This document shows positions 1 to 8,195 of a stretch of 64,000 bases of DNA, piece after piece. The first letter of the stretch is position 1. Each line of letters starts with the position of its first letter. The position numbers and the translations under genes were made by a program. Under the pieces are notes generated by a model, which had not been told where the DNA came from, searched no databases, and saw only the letters and a list, made by a program, of their open reading frames with translations. The DNA is from Lachnospiraceae bacterium G41 (GTDB taxonomy: Bacteria; Bacillota; Clostridia; Lachnospirales; Lachnospiraceae), in NCBI GenBank assembly GCA_900100245.1, contig FNEU01000006.1, positions 62,001-126,000 on the forward strand, read 5' to 3'.

Positions 1-1
1 A

Positions 2-436
2 GTAATAGACGAATATGAAAAAAGAGGCAAAAAGTTTGATTACGGAGTATGCATATATCCGACGGCGCCGTTTGTAACGGGAGCAAAGCTAAAGGATGCC
101 CTAACGAAATTAAAGGAAAGCGCCGCAGACACGCTTATTCCCGTAGTTGCATTTTCATATCCTCCGAAGCGTGCTCTTGTAATAAGGGAAGGAAAGCTTA
201 TTTTCGAATATCCGGAGTTTATGGATTCGCGTTCGCAGGATCTTGAGAGCGAGTATCATGATGTCGGCCAGTTTTATTGTTTTAATATAGAAGCTTTTAA
301 TAAGAATAAAAAACTTATGAAAGGCGATATTCTTCCATATATTGTGGATGAAACCGAGGTCCAGGACATAGATAATGAATCAGACTGGAAAATCGCGGAA
401 ATCAAGTTTGAAAAATTAAAAATGAAGGACAAATAA
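2..436 (+). CDS. pseF: Pseudaminic acid cytidylyltransferase, 3' part (PseF-like)
   Basis: The open frame enters from the left edge and ends in TAA, giving about 144 residues of C-terminal sequence; the start lies outside the window. It shows the sugar-nucleotide transferase segment YPTAPF and then the stretch SRSQDLESEYHDVGQFY, which is typical of PseF rather than NeuA. PseF activates pseudaminic acid with CTP to CMP-pseudaminic acid, the donor for flagellin or surface glycosylation, in the cytoplasm. A pseudaminic acid synthase gene lies about 10 kb downstream on the other strand, which supports the pathway. The N-terminal CTP-binding motif cannot be seen. Legionaminic acid cytidylyltransferase is the main alternative. 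Confidence 0.8.
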   Translation, partial: VIDEYEKRGKKFDYGVCIYPTAPFVTGAKLKDALTKLKESAADTLIPVVAFSYPPKRALVIREGKLIFEYPEFMDSRSQDLESEYHDVGQFYCFNIEAFNKNKKLMKGDILPYIVDETEVQDIDNESDWKIAEIKFEKLKMKDK

Positions 437-493
437 GCCAATTTTCATAAAATAAGAAAAAGCCCTAAAAATAAGGCAAAAGAGGCTCTTTTT

Positions 494-543
494 ACCCGAT
501 AAAATGCAGGACAAAAACCACCTATATTTTATCGGGTTTTTTA
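494..543 (+). terminator. Rho-independent terminator after pseF
   Basis: A perfect 12-nt inverted repeat (ACCCGATAAAAT at 494-505, ATTTTATCGGGT at 526-537) encloses a 20-nt loop and runs into TTTTTTATT. It separates pseF from the transporter operon. The right arm sequence ATTTTATCGGGT is repeated again at about 548-559, so an alternative pairing is possible. Confidence 0.75.
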
Positions 544-558
544 TTTAATTTTATCGGG

Positions 559-587
559 TTATAAAAAAGTGATAACAAAAGTATAAT
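559..587 (+). promoter_or_regulatory. Candidate promoter of the sugar ABC transporter operon
   Basis: A consensus -10 TATAAT sits at 582-587. A weak -35 (TTATAA, 559-564) lies 17 nt upstream. It lies between the pseF terminator and the AGGAGG ribosome binding site of the binding-protein gene, giving a leader of about 45 nt. The -35 is poor, so an activator may be needed; this is inferred from sequence only. Confidence 0.5.
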
Positions 588-638
588 TTAAAGTACGATT
601 AGCCGTAGTGACGGCATAGTTTTATAGGAGGTAAAAAA

Positions 639-2420
639 ATGAAAATGAAGAAATTCATTGCACTCGGCATGGCTGGTATGCTTAGTGCAACAACGTTGGT
701 TGGCTGTGACAAGGGCACAGGAAATGTTACTACAACTCCTGATGACACTACTTCTACAACAACAACGACAACAACAACTACTACTCCTGATGATGGTGCA
801 GTAGAAGAAGCAAAAGAGTATTCTGAAGACGAAATCGTTAACTGGACAATGTTCGTAGCAATGCCCGGTTCCGAAATCAACGATGGAAACGACATTCAGG
901 AAATCATTGCTAAGAAGACCGGTGTTAGAGTTAAAGAAACTTGGCTTACAGGTCAGACAGCAGCTGAAGCTGTTGGTGCTATCCTTGCTTCAGGCGAACT
1001 TCCTACATTCATCGATGCTGGTGAAGGATTTAAGGAAATGTACGAAGCTGATACTCTTGTAGCTTGGGATCCTTACATTGAGAAGTATCCTAACCTCAAG
1101 GAAATGTATTCAGATTATGAATGGGATATGTTCCGTCAGGACGATGGAAAGATCTACTGGGCTAACGTATTCAACAACACATACGGCGAATCAAAGGCTA
1201 CAGGTCATAACGACGAAGCATTCTGGATTCAGGTTAGAGTTCTTGAAGAGTTCGGTTATCCTGAAGTTAAGACACTTGACGAGTACTTCGATCTTCTTGA
1301 GAAATACTACGCAGCTCATCCTAGCTTCGTAGATCCCGAAGGCAACACAATTGACATTATCCCTTACACAATCCTTTGTGATGACTGGAGATACTTCTGT
1401 CTTGAGAACGCTGGTCAGTTCCTCGATGGTTATCCTAACGATGGTTCTGTAATCGTTGATACAAAGACAATGAAGATCGTTGACTACAATACAACTCCTA
1501 CCACAAAGACATACTTCGCTAAACTTAACGAAGAGTACAACAAGGGTATGATCGACAAAGAGTTCGCTACTCAGAAGTACGATGACTATATGAACAAACT
1601 TTGTACAGGTGCTGTACTTGGTATGGTTGACCAGAACTGGGACTTCAACTACACAGTAACTCCTGCTTTCGCTTCTTCAGGCTTAGCAGATATGGGTTGT
1701 GAATATGTTCCTTTAGGACTTACAGTTGAAGGCGTAACAGAGCAGAGATGGCATACATATGGTGATACAGTTAACCAGTCATCAGGTTGTGCAGTTACAA
1801 CAGCTTGTGAAGATCCCGACAGAGCATTCCAGTTCTTAAGCGATCTTCTTAACCAGGACATCCATGATCTCCGTTACTGGGGCGTTGAAGGCGTTGACTA
1901 CTTAGTAGACGAAGACGGTATGTACTACAGAACTCAGGAAATGAGAGACAAACTTAACGATACATCTTACAAGGCATCTCACGTATGTAACTACTCATAC
2001 ATGCCTCAGTGGCTTGGAACAAGCAAAGACGGTAAGAACGCAATGCAGCCCGCAGAGCAGGCTTCAGAGTTCTATGCAGGTCTTTCAGAGCCTCTTGCAA
2101 ACTGCTTCAAGGCATACAATGCAGGCGGTTATCCCGACATGATCGGTTCAGTTGAAGAAGATGTTAATGCTACACATCCTTGGTTCCCGATGTGGTCATG
2201 GTCCAACGAACTTAACAACGACACACCCGGTGGTGTTGCTTGGGGTAAGATGGGCGAGACAAAGCACAAATGGCTTCCCGCTGTAGTTATGTCCAAAGAC
2301 TTCGAAGGTGAATGGGCTAAGTACATGGATGCATACAGTGCATGTAAACCTGAAGACTTCCTTAACGAAGCACAGGGCGTACTTGATGATCGTATGGCAG
2401 CATACAACGCAAGCAAGTAA
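639..2420 (+). CDS. Sugar ABC transporter substrate-binding lipoprotein (LplA/YtcQ-like)
   Basis: A 593-residue extracellular solute-binding protein of the type that feeds two-permease importers for oligosaccharides. The N-terminus is a lipoprotein signal peptide with the lipobox LVGC (Cys23). It is followed by a run of about ten Thr codons (residues ~39-49) that acts as a flexible linker to the cell-surface domain. The long family-1 binding-protein fold, rich in Trp and Tyr, fits carbohydrate binding. A strong AGGAGG site precedes the ATG. The two permease genes follow immediately. No ATPase is encoded here, as is usual for this subfamily, which borrows a shared MsmX-type ATPase; that sharing is inference. 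The substrate cannot be told from sequence. Confidence 0.85.
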   Translation: MKMKKFIALGMAGMLSATTLVGCDKGTGNVTTTPDDTTSTTTTTTTTTTPDDGAVEEAKEYSEDEIVNWTMFVAMPGSEINDGNDIQEIIAKKTGVRVKETWLTGQTAAEAVGAILASGELPTFIDAGEGFKEMYEADTLVAWDPYIEKYPNLKEMYSDYEWDMFRQDDGKIYWANVFNNTYGESKATGHNDEAFWIQVRVLEEFGYPEVKTLDEYFDLLEKYYAAHPSFVDPEGNTIDIIPYTILCDDWRYFCLENAGQFLDGYPNDGSVIVDTKTMKIVDYNTTPTTKTYFAKLNEEYNKGMIDKEFATQKYDDYMNKLCTGAVLGMVDQNWDFNYTVTPAFASSGLADMGCEYVPLGLTVEGVTEQRWHTYGDTVNQSSGCAVTTACEDPDRAFQFLSDLLNQDIHDLRYWGVEGVDYLVDEDGMYYRTQEMRDKLNDTSYKASHVCNYSYMPQWLGTSKDGKNAMQPAEQASEFYAGLSEPLANCFKAYNAGGYPDMIGSVEEDVNATHPWFPMWSWSNELNNDTPGGVAWGKMGETKHKWLPAVVMSKDFEGEWAKYMDAYSACKPEDFLNEAQGVLDDRMAAYNASK

Positions 2421-2458
2421 TTTACAAAACATTTTGTAAAAAATAATAATTAATGAAG

Positions 2459-2492
2459 TGGCAACCACGGTTGTATAATGCTGTGGTTGCCA
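2459..2492 (+). promoter_or_regulatory. Intercistronic stem-loop between binding protein and permease genes
   Basis: A perfect 10-bp inverted repeat (TGGCAACCAC at 2459-2468, GTGGTTGCCA at 2483-2492) with a 14-nt loop is followed only by TTTTAAAGG, not a full U-tract. Such hairpins commonly stabilise the upstream message or allow partial read-through, so that binding protein is made in excess over permeases. The hairpin is seen; its role is inferred. Confidence 0.6.
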
Positions 2493-2517
2493 TTTTAAAG
2501 GAAAGGGAGGCTTAAAA

Positions 2518-3744
2518 ATGGCAAACGAAGCGGATCAGATCGTTAATACTGAAGAAGCAGCAGTAGAAAACGAGATTAATGCCGAAGCCGAAACAATGGA
2601 AACCGCCGCAGAAGCTATAGCAGAAAATGTTGAGACGGTTACGGAAGCTGCAGAATCAACCGACGAAAATGCTATTGATGCAGCATATGAGGTTGAAAAC
2701 TATGCCAAAGAGGCATATGAACACAAATCTACATTAGACGAAAAACAGATTAAGGCTTTGTCCAAAAAGAGAATATCCAAAGGTGAATTAAAGAGACAGT
2801 GGATATTACTTTTAATCGGATTCATATTTGTTTTATACGGATTGTTATTCTACTATCTTCCCCTTGGCGGATGGGTAATGGCATTCCAGAATTATAAGTT
2901 AAAAACAGGACTTCTTCACTCGAAATTTGTAGGCTTTGATAAATTCAAATTCATGTTTGAGTTCGATGTTTTCGAATGGGGTATGGAAACCACAGGAAAC
3001 TTCTTCAAAGCCATGAAAATATGGATAGACAAAGTTGTATTCGTAAGAACTATCAGAAATACCATCGGTATGGGTATTCTTAACCTTGCTACAACTTTTA
3101 TTATGGCAATTGTATTTGCCATCTTACTTAATGAAGTAAGAAATAAATTAGGAAAGAGACTGGTTCAGACAATTTCTTACCTGCCTCACTTCCTTTCATG
3201 GATTATCGTGTGCGGTATCGTTCATGACTCTTTATCAAGTACTGGTATCGTAAATGATATTTTAAGATTATTACACATTGTTGACGACAGTTATAACTTC
3301 TTCGCCCACCCGGCCTGGTTCTGGCCGATCGTAGCCTTTGCCAATGTTTGGAAAGAGACCGGTTGGAACGCAATCATTTATCTTGCTGCTATTACAGCTA
3401 TCGATCCTTCACTTTATGAAGCAGCAGAAATCGACGGCGCAGGCAGATGGGGCAAGATCAGATACATTACTCTTCCGAGTATCGCACCCACTATCGTTAT
3501 CTTACTCGTTATGAACATCGGTAACCTTCTTAACTGTGGTTTCGAAGTTCAGTACTTACTTGGTAACGGTCTTGTACAGGACGTTTCACAGACCATCGAT
3601 ATCTACGTTCTTAACTGGGGTGTTGGTCAGATGGACTACTCGTTAGGTACTGCCGCGGGTATATTTAAGAGTTTGGTTGCAATTCTTCTGATTGTAATAT
3701 TTAATACAATCGCTAAGAAGATGGGCCAGGAAAGTTTGTTCTAG
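2518..3744 (+). CDS. Sugar ABC transporter permease (LplB/YtcP-type) with acidic N-terminal extension
   Basis: A 408-residue inner-membrane permease with six predicted membrane spans and the conserved EAA loop (ALYEAAEIDGAGRWGKIRYI-like region, around residues 300-320) that docks the ATPase. It is about 90 residues longer than typical homologues. The excess is an N-terminal Ala/Glu-rich, strongly acidic segment (residues ~1-75), predicted helical and cytoplasmic, before the first span at about residue 97. A GGGAGG ribosome site supports the annotated ATG, so the extension is probably translated. It works with the binding protein upstream and the second permease 15 nt downstream. Confidence 0.85.
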   Translation: MANEADQIVNTEEAAVENEINAEAETMETAAEAIAENVETVTEAAESTDENAIDAAYEVENYAKEAYEHKSTLDEKQIKALSKKRISKGELKRQWILLLIGFIFVLYGLLFYYLPLGGWVMAFQNYKLKTGLLHSKFVGFDKFKFMFEFDVFEWGMETTGNFFKAMKIWIDKVVFVRTIRNTIGMGILNLATTFIMAIVFAILLNEVRNKLGKRLVQTISYLPHFLSWIIVCGIVHDSLSSTGIVNDILRLLHIVDDSYNFFAHPAWFWPIVAFANVWKETGWNAIIYLAAITAIDPSLYEAAEIDGAGRWGKIRYITLPSIAPTIVILLVMNIGNLLNCGFEVQYLLGNGLVQDVSQTIDIYVLNWGVGQMDYSLGTAAGIFKSLVAILLIVIFNTIAKKMGQESLF

Positions 3745-3759
3745 GAGGGAGAAAAGAAT

Positions 3760-4755
3760 ATGAAAATAAAAAAAGACGATTTCGCCCTCAATTATACAAA
3801 CTCTCATGGCGGAGAGAGGCTGAGCGACGAAGAATTAAAAACCATAAAAAGAATGGCTCACAAGAATTCCAGAAAGATGGATGGATGGGGATGGGCATTT
3901 GTAATATGCAATACCATTTTCCTGATTGGATTTACAATCATAACCCTTTATCCTGTTTGGAATACAGTTGCGTACTCATTCAACGACGGACTTGACGCCT
4001 TAAGAGGCGGAATCTATTTCTGGCCGAGAAAATTCTCAACAGAAAGTTATGTTAAAGTATTAAATATCCAGGGATTCCTGGTTGGTGCAAAGATTACGGT
4101 TTTAAGAACCCTTCTCGGTACACTGACATCACTTATCGCAAACGCACTCCTTGCATTTGTTATAAGCCGTAAGAGATTTCTTTTCAGATCTTCTCTTTCA
4201 CTCTTCTGGGTTATTACAATGTATGTTAACGGTGGTTTGATTCCCGTAATGTTACTCTTCAGATATTTACATCTTACCGGTACATTCTGGGTATACATCG
4301 TTCCCGGTATGATCAGTGCATTCAACGTAATGGTACTTAGAACATACATGGAAGACCTTCCTGACGAACTTGAGGAATCCGCTCAGCTCGACGGTGCAGG
4401 ATATATTACGATTTTCATAAAAATCATATCTCCTCTGTGTAAACCCGTTTACGCAACAATCGCTTTGTTCGTAGCAGTTTGGCAGTGGAACTCATGGTTT
4501 GATGCAATGCTCTATAACCGTATGAAAACAGAATATACGACATTGCAGTACGAATTGATGAAGTTGCTCAATTCGGTAACTCAGACAAGCGGCAGTGCAA
4601 ACGGAAACAACACAACAACTGCTGCAAAGCAGGTAACACCTGTATCAGTTAGATCCGCAGCTACAGTTGTTACTATGGTACCTATCATCTGTATTTACCC
4701 TTTCTTACAGAGATACTTTGTAACCGGTCTTACAATCGGTGGCGTAAAAGGTTAA
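3760..4755 (+). CDS. Sugar ABC transporter permease (LplC/YtcP-type)
   Basis: A 331-residue permease, the second membrane subunit of the importer. It has six predicted spans and an EAA loop (LEESAQLDGAGYITIFIKI region, about residues 205-225) for contact with the ATPase. An internal hydrophilic stretch (residues ~270-295, rich in Thr/Asn/Gly) in the last periplasmic-side loop is common in this family. It is separated from the preceding permease by 15 nt with an AGGAGGGAG site, so the two are translated from one message. A strong terminator follows, ending the operon. Confidence 0.87.
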   Translation: MKIKKDDFALNYTNSHGGERLSDEELKTIKRMAHKNSRKMDGWGWAFVICNTIFLIGFTIITLYPVWNTVAYSFNDGLDALRGGIYFWPRKFSTESYVKVLNIQGFLVGAKITVLRTLLGTLTSLIANALLAFVISRKRFLFRSSLSLFWVITMYVNGGLIPVMLLFRYLHLTGTFWVYIVPGMISAFNVMVLRTYMEDLPDELEESAQLDGAGYITIFIKIISPLCKPVYATIALFVAVWQWNSWFDAMLYNRMKTEYTTLQYELMKLLNSVTQTSGSANGNNTTTAAKQVTPVSVRSAATVVTMVPIICIYPFLQRYFVTGLTIGGVKG

Positions 4756-4778
4756 CCAAATTTCTAAAATATATTATT

Positions 4779-4817
4779 ACCGCTTCGGAACTGCTTATTC
4801 CGGAGCGGTATTTTTTT
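4779..4817 (+). terminator. Rho-independent terminator of the ABC transporter operon
   Basis: A 12-nt stem (ACCGCTTCGGAA at 4779-4790 with TTCCGGAGCGGT at 4798-4809, one G-T pair) encloses a 7-nt loop and is followed by ATTTTTTTC. Confidence 0.9.
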
Positions 4818-4834
4818 CAAGACTATAAGTCTAA

Positions 4835-4864
4835 TTGAAAAAAGATAGGGAGATATGATATAAT
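4835..4864 (+). promoter_or_regulatory. Promoter of the YesL-like gene
   Basis: -35 TTGAAA (4835-4840), an 18-nt spacer, and -10 TATAAT (4859-4864) preceded by TGA, that is an extended -10. It lies directly after the transporter terminator, so the YesL-like gene is an independent unit. Confidence 0.75.
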
Positions 4865-4899
4865 TCCCGAAGATTTATTAAGCTTGAAGGGATTCCTTT

Positions 4900-6327
4900 A
4901 TGAACATTTTTAAGTTTGACAGCCCTGTAATGCAGTTTATGGCTAAGGTTGCGGATATGATTATCCTCAATATCTTAACACTCGTGCTAAGTATCCCCAT
5001 AGTCACATTCGGTGCGGCTTATACAGCTAAATACTATGTGTCTATGAAGATTATACGTGGGGAGGAAAGCACTGTTTTTAAACCGTATTTCAAGGCTTTT
5101 AAAGACAATTTTAAACAGGCCACACTTATCTGGATGATTCAGCTTGTAATCCTCGTGCTGCTCGGAGTTGACTGGTTCTGGATTTTCTTAGTCAAGGGTA
5201 TCGGTAACGCCAATGAAATATATATAGTTGCGCTTGGACTGATTTCACTTTTCGTAGTATGCATTACGGCCACGATTTTCCCCTTCATAGCCAGATTTGA
5301 AATGACTATAAAAGAAGCGTTCAAAGGAGCCGGTCTCTTTTCGTTTCTTTATTTCATAAAACTTGTATTTATCATTGCGATCGAATTTTTTACGATTATT
5401 GCATGCTTTAAGTATGCAGCATGGCTTCCCGCAATTCTTTTATTCGGAACCACCACGGCGTTTTATTTTATGAACCTTGCGCTCATAAAAGGCTTCAAAA
5501 AGCTTGAGGCAAAGGTTGAAAAAGAAGAGGCCGAAAAGGCAGAGGAAGCAAAGGCTGAAGAAGCAGAGAGCGAAGAAGACTCTGAGAGCAAGCTCGGCGA
5601 TACGCTCGTTATAAGAGAAGACGAGCATACCATAAAAGGTAAAATCGAGGCTGAAAAACAGACCTTTAAATCGCTTTCAACCAAGGAAAAAATCACTTTT
5701 ATAAAAGATTATTATCTGCTTAAGATTATTCTTGGAGCACTTGCCGGATTCTTTGTACTGTGGTTTTTATACGATGCATTTATTGCAAAAAAAGAAATCA
5801 TCTACTCCGGCGGACTTCTTTTATGTACGGTTAACGACGAAGGCAGAGAATATTTAACGGACGATTTGTTTGACAAGATTGCAACGAAGAAGAGAAAACA
5901 GCAGGTCAATCTATCGGAAGACCTTTCAATGACCTTTGTGGAAGGGCAGGAAGTAAAGCCCGATCCTTCACAGGACCAGTACTTATTCCCTTCAATTGTG
6001 GCCGGATATTACGATTACTTTTTCATAGATGCCAAATATATCGACCATTATATCGATCTTGACTGCTTTAAAGATATCGGTTCATACGCGGATAAATACA
6101 ATATTCCTGAGGAAGACAGATATTGGTATGTTTCCGAGAGCGTGAAGGAAAGCACACCCGAAGGCGAAGAGGCCAAAGGAGATATTGAAGCGATTAAACT
6201 TTCCGATGAAGTATGCGATAAAATCGGTGTTCAGAGTTTAACGGGCGAAGGTGTTTATGTAGTGCTTATCATAAATGACAAGACTCAGGAAACCGATGAC
6301 GCATTTATGGCACATATATTCGAATAA
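4900..6327 (+). CDS. YesL-like (DUF624) membrane protein with extra C-terminal domain
   Basis: The first ~200 residues match the YesL/DUF624 family: about five membrane spans, with the N-terminal pattern LSIPIVTFGAAYTAKYY. These proteins usually sit next to oligosaccharide ABC importers, as here, but their function is not known. The family is normally about 200-220 residues; this protein has 475. After the YesL part come a highly charged Glu/Lys/Ala stretch (~200-235), a sixth span (~272-292) and a soluble domain of about 180 residues that I do not recognise. If the DUF624 part has an odd number of spans, the C-terminal domain would face outside; topology is not certain. No frameshift is visible. 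GC and codon use resemble the neighbours. Confidence 0.75.
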   Translation: MNIFKFDSPVMQFMAKVADMIILNILTLVLSIPIVTFGAAYTAKYYVSMKIIRGEESTVFKPYFKAFKDNFKQATLIWMIQLVILVLLGVDWFWIFLVKGIGNANEIYIVALGLISLFVVCITATIFPFIARFEMTIKEAFKGAGLFSFLYFIKLVFIIAIEFFTIIACFKYAAWLPAILLFGTTTAFYFMNLALIKGFKKLEAKVEKEEAEKAEEAKAEEAESEEDSESKLGDTLVIREDEHTIKGKIEAEKQTFKSLSTKEKITFIKDYYLLKIILGALAGFFVLWFLYDAFIAKKEIIYSGGLLLCTVNDEGREYLTDDLFDKIATKKRKQQVNLSEDLSMTFVEGQEVKPDPSQDQYLFPSIVAGYYDYFFIDAKYIDHYIDLDCFKDIGSYADKYNIPEEDRYWYVSESVKESTPEGEEAKGDIEAIKLSDEVCDKIGVQSLTGEGVYVVLIINDKTQETDDAFMAHIFE

Positions 6328-6346
6328 AAAGACATCATAAAATAAT

Positions 6347-6374
6347 AAAACGATGCTTTCGGGCATCGTTTTTT
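6347..6374. terminator. Bidirectional terminator between convergent genes
   Basis: AAAACGATGC (6347-6356) and GCATCGTTTT (6363-6372) form a hairpin with a 6-nt loop, with A-run on one side and T-run on the other, so it can serve both the YesL-like gene and the histidine kinase gene ending at 6404. Confidence 0.85.
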
Positions 6375-6403
6375 ATGTGCATTTCTTTTATGATATTAAA
6401 CCT

Positions 6404-7507
6404 TTATTCTTCTTCATTCTGCAGAGGAAGAGACACCGTAAAAGTGCTTCCTTTGCCCAATGTACTGTCAACGGAAATACGTCCGTCCATCATTTCAACG
6501 ATACGTTTTACGAGCGATAAGCCGAGGCCGTTTCCTGCGGTTGCATGAGAAGTGTCGCCCTGGTAGAACTTTTCGAATATATGCTTTTTGGTTTCATCAT
6601 CCATACCTGCGCCGTTGTCAGATACAGCTACGAAAATCGCGTCATTGGCTCTGTGACATTGAACGGATACTGTTCCGTTTTCCTTGGTGAATTTAACGGC
6701 GTTGGAGAAGAGATTCGTCCAGACGTGATATAAAAGATCTTTGTTCTGATAATAATCTATTTCATCAAGATCCATATCAATTGTCAGATTCTTTTCACTC
6801 CACTGTTCCTCCATCATAAGCATACACGTACGAAGCTGCTCGTCGAGAGAAAAGGACTCCTTGTCGGATACGATTTCCTGTGATTCGAGCTTTGATAAAA
6901 GAAGAACGTTTGACGACATATTGGCGAGATGTTCGCTCTCATCCATTATGATCTTGGCAAATTCGCTCTGCTGCTCGGGCGTCAGATTTCCTTTGTAAAG
7001 CTGCCTAGCAAAACCTCTTATCGAAATAATCGGAGTTTTGAATTCGTGTGAAAAATTGTGTATGAAATCGTTTCTGAAAATTTCCGTCGAAGAGAGCTCC
7101 TGAGTCATATCGTCGAAAGCATTTACCAGATTACCGAGGTCGGATTTTTCGGTCAGGAAATTCGTGATTCCGTTAACATCGACGTCATAATTGCCTTTTG
7201 CGACCTGCTCAGTGAGCTTGGTCAGCTTTCTTAAGGGCTTAAAAAAGTTTCTGTTGATTACGACGGATAGGGTCGCAGACGACAGGTAACTGAATACAAG
7301 AACAATGATTGTCAGCTTAAGGGGCGTGATATTGAGCCTGTCTTTTAGGGATGTTTGATAAAGAATCATCATAATGCCGCCGGCCAACACATTTGATACC
7401 GTAAGAGCGAAAATGATAAAAAAGCTGATTCGAAAGATGATACTTTCAATCAGCTTTTGTATTAGATTTCCTATTGCTGTTGTAAGTTTCTTAAACGCCT
7501 TACGCAT
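6404..7507 (-). CDS. Membrane sensor histidine kinase
   Basis: A 367-residue HisKA-type sensor kinase. It has two spans (about residues 25-50 and 63-84) with a very short external loop between them, a HAMP linker (~86-140), the phosphoacceptor box NFSHEFKTP with His154, an N-box (NLFSNAVKF), G1 DNGAGM, F-box EKFYQGD and G2 GNGLGLS. The tiny loop suggests it senses a membrane-proximal or intramembrane signal rather than binding a ligand outside. It begins 1 nt after the stop of the response regulator gene, so the two form a translationally coupled pair. The target regulon is unknown. Confidence 0.92.
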   Translation of the reverse strand: MRKAFKKLTTAIGNLIQKLIESIIFRISFFIIFALTVSNVLAGGIMMILYQTSLKDRLNITPLKLTIIVLVFSYLSSATLSVVINRNFFKPLRKLTKLTEQVAKGNYDVDVNGITNFLTEKSDLGNLVNAFDDMTQELSSTEIFRNDFIHNFSHEFKTPIISIRGFARQLYKGNLTPEQQSEFAKIIMDESEHLANMSSNVLLLSKLESQEIVSDKESFSLDEQLRTCMLMMEEQWSEKNLTIDMDLDEIDYYQNKDLLYHVWTNLFSNAVKFTKENGTVSVQCHRANDAIFVAVSDNGAGMDDETKKHIFEKFYQGDTSHATAGNGLGLSLVKRIVEMMDGRISVDSTLGKGSTFTVSLPLQNEEE

Positions 7508-7508
7508 A

Positions 7509-8183
7509 TTAATCCTTTTTAACGGCTTTGTATCCCAAACCTCTGACGGTAACTATTTCAAAATCGTCATTGTTCTTAAATCTGTCTCTTAAACGGTTTA
7601 TATGAACGTCTACGGTTCGCTCTTCGGACTGTGTTTCCGAATCCCAAAACTCCTCCATCAGCTGTTTTCTCGTAAAAGTTTTGTTCGGATAGGAGAGGAG
7701 TTTAAACAGAAGCTGAAATTCCTTTCTCGGAAGTTCGTATTCCGTATCGCCTTCCCTGACCAAAAATGAATCGTATAAAAGAGTGGTTTTGCCGATAACA
7801 AGCTCATGCTCCGCAGCAATGTGCGCACGCCTTAAGAGCGCCTGGATACGAAGGAGAAGCTCGACTTCGTCAATCGGTTTTACCATATAATCATCGGTAC
7901 CGGTTAAAAAGCCTTTTCTGATATCTTCCTGACTATCCTTGGCAGTTACCATGATAATCGGAATCTGTGAACCGGAATTTCTTAAAACTCTCGTAAAAGT
8001 TATGCCGTCCATAACGGGCATCATTATATCCACGAGTATTAAATCCACATGTGTTTCGTCGAGGATTCTTAAAGCCTGCTCACCGTCTGTGGCATGCAGA
8101 GTATGGTAGCCGTTCTGTGTGAGAACGACTTCCATCAATCTTGCGGTATTCTTATTGTCTTCAACGATGAGAATGTTAAACAT
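7509..8183 (-). CDS. OmpR/PhoB-family response regulator
   Basis: A 224-residue DNA-binding regulator. The receiver domain (1-~118) carries the acidic pair near the N-terminus (VEDN), the phospho-acceptor Asp52 in ILVDIMMP and the conserved Lys in VKPID. The C-terminal winged helix (~128-222) has the family features ELPRKEFQLLFKLL and RTVDVHINRLR. It is the partner of the histidine kinase encoded 1 nt downstream. It lies 12 nt after the ligase gene, so all three are probably one transcript from the promoter at 9882-9910. Confidence 0.93.
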   Translation of the reverse strand: MFNILIVEDNKNTARLMEVVLTQNGYHTLHATDGEQALRILDETHVDLILVDIMMPVMDGITFTRVLRNSGSQIPIIMVTAKDSQEDIRKGFLTGTDDYMVKPIDEVELLLRIQALLRRAHIAAEHELVIGKTTLLYDSFLVREGDTEYELPRKEFQLLFKLLSYPNKTFTRKQLMEEFWDSETQSEERTVDVHINRLRDRFKNNDDFEIVTVRGLGYKAVKKD

Positions 8184-8195
8184 GCGTTTACCGGT

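Noticed and set aside
738-785. Possible microsatellite or phase-variable repeat (ACA/ACT run) in the binding-protein gene
   Set aside because: It is a triplet run with mixed Thr codons, so length change keeps the frame; it reads as a linker, not a phase switch.
599-895. 98-codon minus-strand frame opposite the start of the binding-protein gene
   Set aside because: It is the shadow of the poly-Thr (ACA/ACT) tract, giving a Val-rich translation, with no ribosome site; the plus-strand lipoprotein is clearly real.
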